Below are positions 22,950-35,214 of a stretch of 64,000 nt of DNA, piece after piece. The position numbers and the translations under genes are program-made. This DNA comes from Aldrovandia affinis (lineage: Eukaryota > Chordata > Actinopteri > Notacanthiformes > Halosauridae): positions 705,501 through 769,500 of the forward strand of contig JAINUG010000196.1 in NCBI GenBank assembly GCA_029706075.1, given 5' to 3'. Positions within the stretch are counted from its first letter, which is position 1. Each line of letters starts with the position of its first letter. The notes under the pieces are model-generated. The model worked only from the letters and a program-made list of their open reading frames with translations, had not been told where the DNA came from and did no database searches.

Positions 22950-25130
22950 AAAAAGCTTTATAGTATTTTTTAAATTATGATCCCTTTAATATTAATTTAC
23001 TTATCCGTGGACTAATTCATTTTCCTTTCAGAATCATTATAAATTAAATAAATAAATAATATACATATACGGAAAAGTATCAAATTCAACCCTTGTGGGA
23101 AAACTTTTTAAACCTTTCCAAAAAGATAGCATACTTCTAGGTTTGAAAATACTGTATGTCCATTATTGACATGGCTTGATTTGTCTTTTGAAGCACTCAT
23201 GAAGCCTATATTAAATAATAGGTATAACCCTTACATAAAGATTACAACCAGCTTGTAACAACTGACATAAGGCTACAAAGCATGAAGTGATAAACATTAT
23301 TATCATTACAAAACATCACATGTCCTATAAGAACCAGTTATTATCAGCTTGCTATTGTTTTTATTTATGCTTAGGACAGAAGTTATGATGCAATAACTTA
23401 CACTTATTAGGTTTACATAGGACATATGCAACATAGGACCCACTGCAAGTGTTCCAAAAAATTGATTCCTTCTATTTTGAACATGATAGTTTACCATATG
23501 TTTACATGTATAATGTATTGTAAGGGTGGAACAGATACCCAGAATGCTTCAACTGTAGGTGGATGTAGGTAGGAATAACCGAAATGAGTTCCATCCTCTG
23601 CAATGTGGGGGGAGTGGCTTTCAACATTGGTGCATTCAGAGCTTTCACCTCTTTAGTGTAGGATGCACTATGCACAATTGTGTGCATATACCCTGATCTT
23701 TATGCATTGTGGATTGGGTGGGAACAGAGAATGTGAGGACTCAAGCCATCCGGATGATTTAAAGATCAGTGAAATATCCGCACACAATTTTGCACAGCGT
23801 GATGGCCTCAAATGTCATCATAGTGCTGTATGCTTTTATGGTACTCGTTTGGTACTCATATGGTACTCAAGTACACTTTTAACAAAGTCACAGCTGTTAA
23901 CTTGACTAGGGGAAGGATACAAGGTGATATGTCTGCTAGCAACAAACACTTTCATTTATAACTCTGCCACTGACTTGTTTTATTCTCTGCAGTGGATCAA
24001 TTAAGGTGTTTTGAATCAGTTTATAATCAATCAATTCGCTGCAGTTAGTTATTGCCAAATTAAGCCTGGCTTTGTCACATCACAATCAGCTGCAATTAAT
24101 TATTTCCAAATGAAGCCGGGATTTTGTGCATCACTCCACTACTTTCAGACCTCCAGCTTATTCAGGATAATTATTTTAGTTGAAGAAACTGATGTGCTTG
24201 CACAGGGCCATGAAAGCTGGGTTTTTTATTTTGTTAAAAACTATTTCAGTTAGTTTCTTCATCAATTGTGGGAAGATTTGAACCAGAGTTTGCTGGATAC
24301 AGAAAAAAGCAGGAAGCAGGAAGGACCCCCACAATGTAGGCCAGCAAGTGTCTCATCTTTGCTCACTTTGTCACTTAAGGGCTGCCATTCTGAGTGGTGA
24401 TGTTCATGACCAGAAACATCAATAAACGGACATGAAGCGACGCTTTAAAAATGGATGTCTAACCCTGTATGTGTGTCGTATATCTATATACAGTTTCTTT
24501 AAATTGTTTACAATAAAGTTGATCCAAGTCAACCTGGTGTTCCTACATTATATTTTGTAAAAGTTTACAATTTGCAGTAGAGACTTGTATGTCATACACT
24601 TTGCATCTTACCTATTCTGTATGTGGGGGTGGGGGTGTGTGTGTAAGAGAGAGAGTGTCTTACAGGATGTAAAAAGAGCGATTTCACTGTACATTTCCCC
24701 ATCATTGTCCTAAGATCCTGCATAAACATACAACCAAGTGGTTAAAACAAAGTTGATTTCTCGTTGCTATTTCACCAAAAGAACGAGAGGAAATATAATA
24801 AATAACTCAAAATCAATAGTATATATCACCCACGTCGGCATCAGTGAAGCTTATTTCAGACGGCAGAATAGGGAAAATGGCCTGAGGAAATACTTAAGCA
24901 GGTTGTGAATAATGCATGGCCCCACACGAACTAGAATAAGCCTCCAAACGTTTTTGTTCAATATTCCCAAGGCTTACTATGATGCTGTTGTAATGTTTTG
25001 GGTTCTGGTGTCACAAAAAGTGTATCTTCACAGTTGAAATATCCCGAAGAGGAATTTGAGTCGAAGTGTGGTAAAAGTCAGAGAAACTGCTTAACTGGCA
25101 AAATATTAAATTACTGTGAGTTAGACTAAC
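22950..25130. other. Intergenic sequence upstream of nrgn, no gene seen
   Basis: AT-rich. A short G/GT-rich tract lies near 24624-24660. No exon supported. Confidence 0.4.
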
Positions 25131-25135
25131 ATTCT

Positions 25136-25291
25136 ATGGCAGCACGATTTCAGCTCGTTCCAGACAAGCAATGTGAAATATCGCTTCTGCTAGATATAGC
25201 AGTAGCCACGCTATCAATAATTACTGTATTTACGCAGCATTCGTATCCAGAGTTTCTGATGGAGAGGGGGGGCGGTTGTGTGCGTGCGTGT

Positions 25292-25323
<32 letters not shown>

Positions 25324-25460
25324 TAGGGGCGTAAGAACAAGAAGACGGGAAAGAAGAAGTGAGAAAGGAAGTGACACCTGGTTATAGCAACAGCAACGTT
25401 CAGGACGTTGATGCAGTCAAATTAGCCAGCTAACGAAGATTTGAATTGTATCGGCTAGTA
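25136..25460 (+). promoter_or_regulatory. Probable nrgn 5' UTR and proximal promoter region
   Basis: Directly upstream of the nrgn start codon. It includes a purine tract (GA)n at about 25286-25323 followed by GC-richer sequence. No TATA box is evident. Assigned by position. Confidence 0.4.
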
Positions 25461-25475
25461 ATGGATTGTCGCAAC
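25461..25475 (+). CDS. nrgn: nrgn exon 1 coding part (MDCRN)
   Basis: ATG GAT TGT CGC AAC followed by the donor GTGAGT at 25476. The MDC start and the five-codon length agree with neurogranin. The exon is too short for ORF detection and was found by working back from the IQ exon. The 5' UTR lies in the GA-rich stretch just upstream, with its start undetermined. Confidence 0.82.
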
Positions 25476-28400
25476 GTGAGTAAAGATTACATTCTGTTTA
25501 CTTAGTAAGGTACATGGATAATCATGAAATATTATTGCAAGAAACCCTAGCCTACTGTAGTTGGTAAAGTGGATGCAAGTGGGAATGTGTCATAAATAAA
25601 TACTGTTTATTAATCATTTACTTGTTTGTGCTGTTATTTTAATTTACTGTATTTATGTGTTTGTTTGTTGATTTGACACCACGGGTTAACCCTAGTTTTT
25701 GCAAGTGACAGGCTATACATTCGCCAGAATCTCTAAACTTAGTTTTACTGTCTTTTTGTATATTTTACGTTACATTTTCCGGGTATGTATTGTATTTTGC
25801 GTCATTTACAAACCAAAAATGATTTGCTTAAATCATTGTTGGGTTTGTAAATCATTTGTGTTTCAGTAGGATACTTCGCAAAAGCTTTCCAAAAATATTG
25901 GTAGAGGAAGTATACAATGCGCAGTTCATACGAAACACGAATTATTGTACTGTAAAATACGTAGGCTATCGCCCATCTTTTTTAAATGGAAGTAAATGGG
26001 CAGATACTGCGCTCCTCTTGATGCCGCTGATGTGCGAGGCGGCTGAATCAGTTGCTACTCGAGCGCTTCTTCTGGTAGGTGCGCGGGGCTTCAAGTTACA
26101 TAGGAAGGCGCCTCGGCCACCCCCGCACCGACATCGACGCAATTTCTACTAACTTTCAACAGAGCGGGCTATGCCACAATGGCTCGATAATAACGCCACA
26201 CCTGAGTTGTCTTAAGGCACTCTATCCAACACTAAAATAATATATGAGTATGCAGAAACATTAATGATCTGTATTTAACTGTGGTTTACGTTAGCACTTG
26301 GTAATTGATATGACTTGAAAAGTACTCCAGAAGAAAATCTATACGCTTGGCACTATGAAGATTTGAACATTTGCATCTAAGAGAATGATTTGCAGTGTAT
26401 TGTATGAACTTATCAGTAGAGAGTAACATTTGAAATATTCAGCTGTTATAATTTGGTGGCCTGGACACAACAGCCAGTGTAGACGTTGACTAAATCTAGG
26501 TTTTAGAATTACTCTGCATTTTCGTTTTGTCATTTGGCTGGTCATCTCTGACTACACCAGGACAACATTTTTCATTTCTTTGTCTTTGTTTTGGTTGATT
26601 AATACAGATATCCTAAGGGTCATTATTAGGGTTTTGTTTTGAGAATGGAAATGCTGACTTCTAAAACAAACAGACGCTCAGATTTTCTGGTTTAGTTTTC
26701 TTGTGAAAAAGTTGAAGGGTGAAACACACTGTTCGCCTGCTGTTCTCACATATGGGAAGATTAATAACAAATTGAACAGGAGGGGAGTGAATCAATGAAT
26801 GCTTGCTTAAAATGTGGGCAGCCACACTCCCACATAAGGGTGTTAGACAAAGGACACACACAGGACTAGTTATTTGTGCCTGGATTGCATTGTAGATATT
26901 TATCTCACAAAAGTACTTGTGTTTTTCTTTGTTTATGCAGAAGGTGATGACAGTAGTGCTTGCAGTAGCAGACATCTGCATCTGTGTTGACAAAAACCTT
27001 TTCTTGCCATACTTTCCAATTATTAGATATGGAAGTAAACAAGGGGCGTTCCTCCAACTCTGTCCATTTTAGAAAGCCCAATGGATGATTGGTGTTGAAA
27101 AGAATTATATGGACCAATTAAAATTCTGCAGAAAATAGAGAATATATATAATTTGCATGGTATATGTATAGATAAGGTATAGATAAGGATTTTTAACATG
27201 GTAAGTAAATATCCTCTGTTTCCTTTGCCACCCAGACATACATTTGGAATGGTTTTGGTTGCTGACATAGAATTTTCCATGGAATAAAGGTGCTTGAACA
27301 CTCAACTGCTAGCTGATCGGCCACACTAGAGGGAGGAAGATAGCCTTTGATTTGAGTCTTGTGCCATGCGCATTAGTAGAAACAAATAAATAAACTCATC
27401 TGATTCTTGGTGTCTCATCAACTCAATGTGTGAGCATGAAGCTCAACAGTGGGGCGTATGGCTCCAAACTTTCCAAAAAATCTGCTAATCATGTGAAATA
27501 TACAGAAGGATTTTGAGCCTAGTATGACAGATGGTAATTAGCACCTTCCCAAATGATGGTGTTTACTTAACTTACTTGAATGTTTGACATAACATGATGT
27601 TTGGATGGTCAAGAGCAGTTCAGCAAGTCAAGAGTTTTTGATGGCATCACAGGTTCAAGAACATCAATTATGGTGTCTGGTCCAACACTAGGTTGGGATG
27701 GTAACTGAACAAAAGATTGCATTGGTCAAATTAAAATGTTCCAGGTTTGGAGCCATTTAGAATTTTAGATAAGGAATGAGCTTTGCTTAAATATGTATTT
27801 ACTTAATAGAACCAAATATAAGTTAAACATTTTGGTGTCTGATGCAGGAAGGGAGGAAGATGGGTCATTGGATGTAAAAAAGTGGTAGCTGGTGAGCTAC
27901 AAATAGAGGAGTCAGAGAACTCACCTTTACCTAATATGTATCCTGAGCCTCATTTTGGGCAGTTGACTAGCCCTGCCAGTTTAAATATAGATCATTCATT
28001 AACAGCAGCAGTTATTTTTGGTGATATATTGGCAGGTGTCAGCTGATGTTGGCTGGTGTTGATGTAAGCTGACAAAAGCTTGTTGACTGCATAAGATAAA
28101 GAACAGGTTCGAGACAGTTATCAGCTTTAAAGCTGAGCTCTGTACCTCCCCTGTGTCTCAATCACTGGCCGACACCAGAGTGTCTCTGTTTCGCAACAGC
28201 GCAGTGTTAGAGACCCTCAGGGGGAGAGCCTCACTTCCTCCGCTGTCGATGGAGCATCCACTCCCCAGCCCCCAGTGTGTTCTCAGCTCCAGTTCCACTG
28301 TAATTAAACCCCCTCTCAGCAGAGGGTGGAACAGGAGCGGAATGGAAACTCAGCAGGGGGGTGGCGTGGCTACTGTCTGCCACCAGAGAGAGGACAGTGA

Positions 28401-30090
28401 TATAATTGGATAACTTGCACAGTATAAATGACTTCTTTTATTTTTTCTGGGGGGTGTGGGTGTGTGTGAGGACTCCCTGGTTGACTTGGGCGGAAAGCCA
28501 AGGGGAGGGTTGAACAGTAGATCAGTGGGTGGGTGAGCGTGTGGTACGGTTGTTTGCGGTTGTTTGTGATTCTTGTTGTTGTTGTGGGTGTCAGGATGTA
28601 ATTAAGGTATCAGGAAGGTGTCTGCCCATGGACTGGTTAATATTAGGAATGGTCTCTGGAAAGCTGCTGCCAAGCAGGTTATGAACTCTCAGACCTGCCA
28701 GGAGATCCATCTAGGCACACGTTCACTATATCAGTGGAACAAAGGCATTCTGAAACCTCCATGTTCTAGGGAACAATAACTTTTCCAGGTCCCCTTTGAA
28801 AATGTGAAGCAGGGAGACATTTTCTCATCATTCATTAAAACACAGAGCGGCAATTAAGTAACACTGCATGCAACTTTGACCCAATATGCTATATACCTCT
28901 TTTCAATGCCAGAAAATCAAAATTGCTGACATTTTTTGTCTTACCTTTATCAGAAATCGTATTCTGACATAGGCTGATGTTAGTACCTAAGAAACATCAA
29001 ACATGAAACCTATACTTTTTTGGCATCTTTAATTTAGTTTTAAAACTAATCTGTGTTTATAAACACCATCAGATGAGGCAAACTCCTATCTCTAGTTGTA
29101 TTTGATAGTATGTTTGCATTTCAGGCGATAATGTCTTTGGAATGCTGTTGCTAAATTATTGCCATGACAACAGCAGGGAGATTTAGAGTGGCAGAATTTT
29201 CCTGAAGGCATACAGGTGACTGCCAAAATAAAGGAAACACTTGAGTAAATTAAGGGTTCTGGTAGCTTTGTTATGGTGTGGGGTGAATTTTCCTCCCATG
29301 GTTTAGGTCCACTCAACCCCTTAGGAAGCAAGATGAAGGCCAATAAAATACAAAGCCATTCTGAGTGATCACCTTCATCCTATGATGAAGAATTTCTATC
29401 ACGATGGGAGTGGTCTCTTCTAGGATGACAATGCCCCCATCCACAGGGCACGAGTAGTCACTGAGTGGTTAGATGAGTATGAAAACGATATGTAAACAAT
29501 ATGTCATGACCATGTCAGTCACCAGTTCTCAACCCAATTTAACACTTATGGGAGATTCTAAAGTAGCACCTGAGAAAGCGTTTTCCACCACCATGAACAA
29601 AACACCAAATTATGGAATTTCTCATGGAATGGTGTTGCATCCCTCCAATAGAGTTCCAGACACTTGTAGAATCTATGCCAAGGCACATCAAAGCTGTTCT
29701 GGTAGCTCATGGTGACCCAATGCCCTATTAAGACACTTTATGTTGGTGTTTCCTTTATTTTGTCAGTTACCTGTATATTCATGACACTACACAGCACACT
29801 AAAAAGACACACAGGGTACAGTAATATCACATTCTGTATTGCTGTAGCAGCATGACGACACACACACAATATGTACATGAGATGAGCCTTCCTTACATTC
29901 CCTTTTTCTGTTGTTTTATTTTTGGGGGGGATGGTGTTTCCAGGAGCTGCGTCCCAAACCACAGGACGAGGATATCATGGACATACCACTTGATGACCCT
30001 GCGGCCAACAAGGCAGCAGCCAAGATCCAGGCCAGCTTTCGCGGTCACATGACCAGGAAGAAGATGAAGGACGACAAGCCCCGAGTGGAG
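25461..30090 (+). CDS. nrgn: Neurogranin, coding exons 1 and 2
   Basis: Neurogranin is a small postsynaptic neuronal protein that binds calcium-free calmodulin through an IQ motif and is controlled by PKC phosphorylation of the serine inside it. Exon 1 (25461-25475) encodes MDCRN. Exon 2 (29944-30090) encodes an acidic stretch ([12 protein letters not shown]) and the IQ core ([13 protein letters not shown]), both nearly identical to mammalian neurogranin. The five-codon first exon and the phase-0 intron match the known gene structure. The PKC-site serine is present (IQASF). Mammalian neurogranin has an N-terminal cysteine cluster; here only Cys3 lies in exon 1. The 4.47 kb intron holds a Tc1-like element just upstream of exon 2. 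The C-terminus depends on a downstream exon whose identity is uncertain; see 45615-45715. Confidence 0.92.
25476..29212. other. nrgn intron 1, non-repeat part
   Basis: No exon seen. A GC-richer island at about 28085-28410 stands out from the AT-rich intron (see findings). Confidence 0.4.
29213..29773 (+). mobile_element. Tc1-like element, internally deleted
   Basis: 561 bp with inverted repeats CAGGTGACTGCCAAAATAAA and the complement of TTTATTTTGTCAGTTACCTG, flanked by TA. Internal + strand traces of transposase include FYHDGSGLF and [20 protein letters not shown]. Same family as 15554-17488, opposite orientation. It ends 170 bp before nrgn exon 2. Confidence 0.85.
29944..30090 (+). CDS. nrgn: nrgn exon 2 (IQ calmodulin-binding motif)
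   Basis: The acceptor is GTTTCCAG at 29936-29943; the exon starts GAG CTG CGT in phase 0. The 49 codons end at GAG|GTGAGT (30091). They include the acidic [12 protein letters not shown], the IQ core [10 protein letters not shown] with the PKC-site serine, and a basic end ([10 protein letters not shown]). A weaker second GT lies 7 nt downstream (30098) and would change the phase. Confidence 0.93.
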
Positions 30091-30459
30091 GTGAGTAGTA
30101 ACAGGGGCAATGGTAGGGGGTCGATGATTTCTCTTATTACCAATTATTCAATTACTCACATAATCGAGCACAGGATGACTAAATGTGATTACTTAGATCA
30201 GTGTTCATGTGTTTACTACTTTACAAGAATGTACTTGTCATTCATAAACTCTAAGAGTGATCTGCATTACTCTTGAATTCAGAGCTCTTAGAATGCACTG
30301 CCAACATTCCTCACTGAAAAGTAAGTTTGCAAGAACATTCAAATTTGTGAAACAAATGGTTATATGTGGTAGATGCACTTTTATGGACTTGTTAGGATGT
30401 CAGCTAGGAAGAACGCCTTGGATCCAATCCTTGAAACTCAGGTCAGTCATTTGTCACAT

Positions 30460-31195
30460 ACTGTTTATTTTGCCCTTGAAGGGATTGAGTGGACCTGAAC
30501 CATGGAAGAAAAATGCACCCCACACAATATCAAAGCTGTCAGCACCCTTCCCCATGGGAAATAAGCACTCGGGCCTATACATTTATTTTGGCATGCACCA
30601 CACATGCACTCATTCGCTTGTTGAGAACAGGGGGAAGGATGACTCATCTGACCATATGACTTTTTTCCACTGCTCAGTAGACCACTGCCTGTGTTCTTTG
30701 CACCACTTTACCTGTATTTGTGCATTTTAATGTGTAATAAGGGGTTTATGCACTGTAATCCAACCATAGTATCCCTCTCTGTGAAGTGCCTGCTCACGCC
30801 CTAGATTGATATTTTCAGTCAACTGATTCAGAGTTGGTCGTCTGTTGCCTTGCATATTGAACCAATGCACAGGCATTACAGTCAAGGAGTGCATGCTTTC
30901 AACCACAATTGCCCCTAGTTGGTGAAGTTTTTTTCCTCAGAGGTTTTTCCCATGCCAACTATAACTTGGCCACTGTTCCTCGTGAAACATCAGCAAGTTC
31001 AGAGCAATATAGGTCGCTGAAGCTCCGGCCAAGCATGCCCCAACAATCACCTCTCTTAGAAAGTTACTGGAATCTCTTCTTCTAACCATTATAAGTCTGT
31101 TAGTCAGAAAAATGGCCAACTGGGTCTTCCCAGCATTTTAATACATGGCCCTAAGCATGATGGGATGTTAATTGCTTAATTAACTCAGGAACCAC
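30460..31195 (-). mobile_element. Tc1-like element fragment
   Basis: Reverse-complement traces of the same Tc1 family: GGGATTGAGTGGACCTGAAC, then GCTCACGCCCTAGATTGATA, then CCTAGTTGGTG. Both terminal repeats are missing. It starts in what would be the nrgn intron after exon 2. Confidence 0.7.
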
Positions 31196-31199
31196 CTTT

Positions 31200-32330
31200 T
31201 GGTTCCTGAGTTAACACAACCATTTTTAAGCAATTTTTCTCTTTTTATTTTTTTCTCCCCAGTTTGGAATCCCTAATTGTGCTTTTCATAATGTACAGGT
31301 CTCTTAAACAGTAGATAACATATGCAGCATTCTGTACATGGATATACAGCCATACCCATGCCTTTGCCATGGCGTTGGAGAACAAAGCCAGTTTATATAT
31401 ATTATAGCACCTGTACCCTGCACAAGGAGCACTGCAGTGTAAACATCTATATCTATCATATCCTCTGCCAGAGTCCAGTCAACCTTTACATCCAGAATGG
31501 GACTGTCAGTTCTGAGGGGCCGCAGCACAACTGAGCCCCAGGCCTAAGAAATGTGGCAATCCTAAAGGCCCCCTTGGCTAATTTGTGTTACAGTTGCAAT
31601 TTGATAATAAATAAGCCTGGCACAGTTGTGTGTTTTCTGAAAATAAAGTCAATAAACATATAGAAATTAACCCCAGGGAAAGCATTTAGTTGACTATACA
31701 GTGTAATAGGTAAGATTCTCTGCATTTTTTTTTTATATGCCCAAATTTTTTACATGTTTTCATTAAGACCATAGAACATCTCCCTCAAGAGGCTTCTCAT
31801 CAAATTGCTCTTCGAATGGTGATTTGTTGAATTTGAATGCAAAGTACTCTCTTATTCTGCAGCCTGTCAGCTTAACATTTTAATTAACACTGCACATTGA
31901 CCCTCCATGTAGAACATGCAGCCATTTTGTAATTTGTTTTCACGAGCAAAACTCCAGTTCAGACTCTGATTTAATTACCAGGAGTTTAGAGATGTCACCT
32001 GTGACTGTAATGACTGTTTCTTGGCTGATTAACAACCATTTTCTGCCCGTACATGTTTGTAGATTTGGAACATGGCCTTCCTTCACACTGTTGAAAAAAC
32101 ACTGGAGATATCTTGTTTGTCACAGCAGCAGAAATAGGGCAGTAAACAGTTCTGCAGATGTATTTCTTGGATTTCTGGATTTCTTTGAAATCACTTTCAT
32201 CAACCATAAATCAAATATCAGCTCCTGTGCCCCTATGTCATTTGAGAGAGGAGAAGTAAACCCTTGAATTTAAATGTAAGAATTTCAATTTTTTGATAAC
32301 ACTAGTTTTATATGTTTTATTTTATTTTTT
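31200..32330. other. Intronic or intergenic sequence, nothing recognised
   Basis: Starts with a short perfect hairpin (arms AACTCAGGAACCA, 31182-31212). No exon seen. Confidence 0.35.
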
Positions 32331-32332
32331 CT

Positions 32333-32425
32333 TACAATTACATTTATAATTATATCAATTAGCAGACACTTATCCAGAGCAACTTACAACAAGTGTATTC
32401 CACCAAGTGGGGTAAGACAGCATAT
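32333..32425 (-). mobile_element. SINE/L2 tail fragment
   Basis: Contains AGCAGACACTTATCCAGAGC followed by AACTTACAAC, the tail shared by L2 and several fish SINEs. Too short to assign further. Confidence 0.45.
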
Positions 32426-32429
32426 CACA

Positions 32430-33535
32430 TAAAAAAGGAGATTTTGTTTTTAATTATACTGTATAAAGGAGGCCCATTAAGTTTCTGTGTGATCCTTGCT
32501 GGGGAGGTGCTAGGGGGAGCAGTCTGCGGTTGTTTTCAGTCTGTGGTCAGAACATAGATATAGGCACTGCTGTCCTGACAGTGTTGGGAAGGTTATTACA
32601 CCACTGAGGTGCCAGGACAGGGAAGAGCCACGATTGAGATGAGTGGCTGCTGGCTCCTCGTGGGGATGGAAGTGCCAGGCAGCAAGAGGTTGCAGAACAA
32701 AGTTCTTCCTCACTATTACTCCACTTTTTTTCAATTAAAATTGGTGAATATTTTTCAGAGCACTGTTGCATAACATTCCACATAGATATTTTTGTTGGTT
32801 ATTAAGTATTATAACCAAGAAGGCCTCTGACAAAAACAGCCCCACTGTTACAGTGAGTGGTTCCAGAAACCAGTTCTTCTCACAAAACAAAACATAAAAC
32901 CTGGTCAGTTGGGGCTTGGTTTACATACACATAGGGAGAACGCCCACGTGAGAAGAAGCAGAACTGGACCGCATGCAGCTTTCTCATCATGCTGTGGGCT
33001 ATTTCAGCCTTTTCCAGCTGCGGGTACTGTGGGTATTTTTTCTGCTGCTGTGGATTTTATGCAAAAAAAAAGGTGTTTCTGTTATCTCAAGATCTAGAGG
33101 CCACTTCAGCTCAAATGTGTCTGGGTGTTTTTGGCTCCATTTTTGCTTCTATGGAAGCAGCCACTTTTAACTTACTCTCAGGCAATTGGCTTTCAGAATT
33201 TACCCTTATTAAATATTTAGTTTTTTAGGTTTTTTTTATTGTACGCAAAAGCCTATACACAGGAGAACTAAATACATCTGCCAACATCTTTTATGAGATT
33301 TGAGGCTTTTCACTTGGACTGGTTATATCCAATACTGTGCACAAAGCTTCTGTAATCCCACAGTGGGATGTATTGATCTCTAACAGCTTAACAGTCATTA
33401 AAATATATTTGAATCGAAAATAAATGATTAAGGATATGAAACAATAATTGTATCATAAAAAGGCTGGGGTGGGTAGACACAGAGCTTGGCAGTGTGGAAC
33501 TTGCCATCAGATCCAAATTGTGCTTAAGGTTAACA
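32430..33535. other. Sequence without recognised features
   Basis: No exon or bounded repeat seen between the two L2-tail fragments. Confidence 0.35.
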
Positions 33536-33975
33536 TTTACATTTACATTTACATTTACATTTTAAGCATTTGGCAGACACTCTTATCCAGAGCGACTTAT
33601 AAGATGTGCATTGTTGGCAGCCGCGTACCATACCTGTAACACCGGGAAGGAAAAAGGTTAGTACATTTATTTTTATTTTTTTTAAACAGGTATACAAATA
33701 CAAAAAGCAGTATGAAACATGTAGACAGTGGTGATGACAATTGGCTAGATGTACAGAGTTCAGTGGTAGTGGAGTCTGAAAAGGTGGGTTTTGAGTCTCT
33801 TGCGGAAGATGGCCAGTGATTCCGTGGTCCTGACCGAGTGTGGAAGATCGTTCCACCACCAAGGGGTCAGGGCAGAGGCGAGACCACGAGGATCGGCTGC
33901 CAGGTGCCCGGAGGGATGGGACAGTCAGTTTGCCAGAGGAGGCAAAGCAGAGGGGTCTGGCTGGGGTGTAGGGTT
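33536..33975 (-). mobile_element. L2-type LINE, 3' fragment
   Basis: Opens with a TTTACA repeat, then AGCATTTGGCAGACACTCTT, GTAACACCGGGAAGGAAAAA and GGATGGGACAGTCAGTTTGC, matching the L2 3' end at 2685-3020. Truncated on its 5' side near 33975. Confidence 0.8.
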
Positions 33976-34928
33976 AATGAACGCAAGTGACCATGTGGTG
34001 GAGGTACTTGTTTCACCTTTCATGCTCTGAATATTCAGTCTCAGGCTAATAATAACTGGTCAAGCTGTGCAATCAAGCTCAGATGGAAGAAAAAGCAGAA
34101 ACACCTCTGGCAGAGCAGGACCAGGGTTACCTACCCCTTGGCTAGGGTTGTTTGTACTGAGTGTTTGGACTGTCTAAAAACACTACGGTCAAATATTGTT
34201 TTTAGCAATGAAAGTCCAGTACTTTTCATTTGTATGCGCATAGTGCCCATGCCCATTAGGCACGTCGCATAAAAATGTAAATGGGCTTTCTGAAGTGGCA
34301 CAAATTCATGCTAATGGAAGCATAGCCCACATCAAAAGTTTCAGGTTGCACGGCTTATTTAATTGAGAATAAAATCTGAACACTGCTGCTGACTGCTGTA
34401 GAAACCGAGCAAAGCTATTGGCTGCTATGGAACAAAAGTGGTTGCTGCTTTCTCCTGTGTTTGTGGTGCATAAGATCAGTGTCACAAAACGAACACATCA
34501 ATCACTTAAATTAAATCTTTGTGGTGGGCGATAGGCACCTCCAGAATCCCAGGACTCGTAATACGAGTGTGATGGATATCCAAAGATTGAGTTGTCACAG
34601 CTTTCTGCTTTGCCAAGAGCCATACTCCATATTGAAAGCACTGCGAGTCCCAGGTGAGGCTGTTATTGGGTTTTCTCTGGCATCATGCCAACATGCATTA
34701 TCTGTCCCTCAGACTGCATAAGTTTGTCCACACACGCCCCACAGTTAAAAAGTTTTTCAAGTGAAATGTGTGCGCTGCTCAGTAGTAGCTGCTGTTATAT
34801 ACCTATGATCCTGGTGCTATTACATGATAGCCTTTTACGGTTTCTCTGTATAGGAGTGTCTGCCAAATAAATACAAACAAATCAGACTACTGGGGAATGA
34901 ACAGAACTGTAACACTATTAGAACTGAG

Positions 34929-35084
34929 CAGTGGCGATTTTAGGGTTTTAAAACAGGGGGTGCAATGGGCAGAAATCATTTTCTTTTCAATGTTTTTTGA
35001 CATTGATTTGAAAATTGTAAGATTTTCATCCCAACAGTAGGGGGTGCAAATGCACCCCCTGCACCCACGGTAAAATCGCCACTG
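34929..35084. mobile_element. hAT-type MITE with 8-bp target duplication
   Basis: 156 bp with perfect 14-bp termini CAGTGGCGATTTTA / TAAAATCGCCACTG and the duplication GAACTGAG (34921-34928 and 35085-35092). No coding capacity. Confidence 0.92.
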
Positions 35085-35214
35085 GAACTGAGGTCTTGTG
35101 GTCATTTGTTGTCCCTGTCCTAAATAATGCTAAAACGTAAAAGGAACAGGACAGGAGAACCTCAGAGATATGAACCTCAGTTGCGGAGTAACCTGTCAAC
35201 CAAACACGGTGTGA

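Noticed and set aside
30257-30730. 157-codon open frame after nrgn exon 2
   Set aside because: Antisense reading of a Tc1-like fragment; no host-gene features.
31182-31212. Perfect hairpin as a terminator or microRNA
   Set aside because: Arms of 13 bp are too short for a pre-microRNA, and much of the sequence resembles the end of the Tc1 family.
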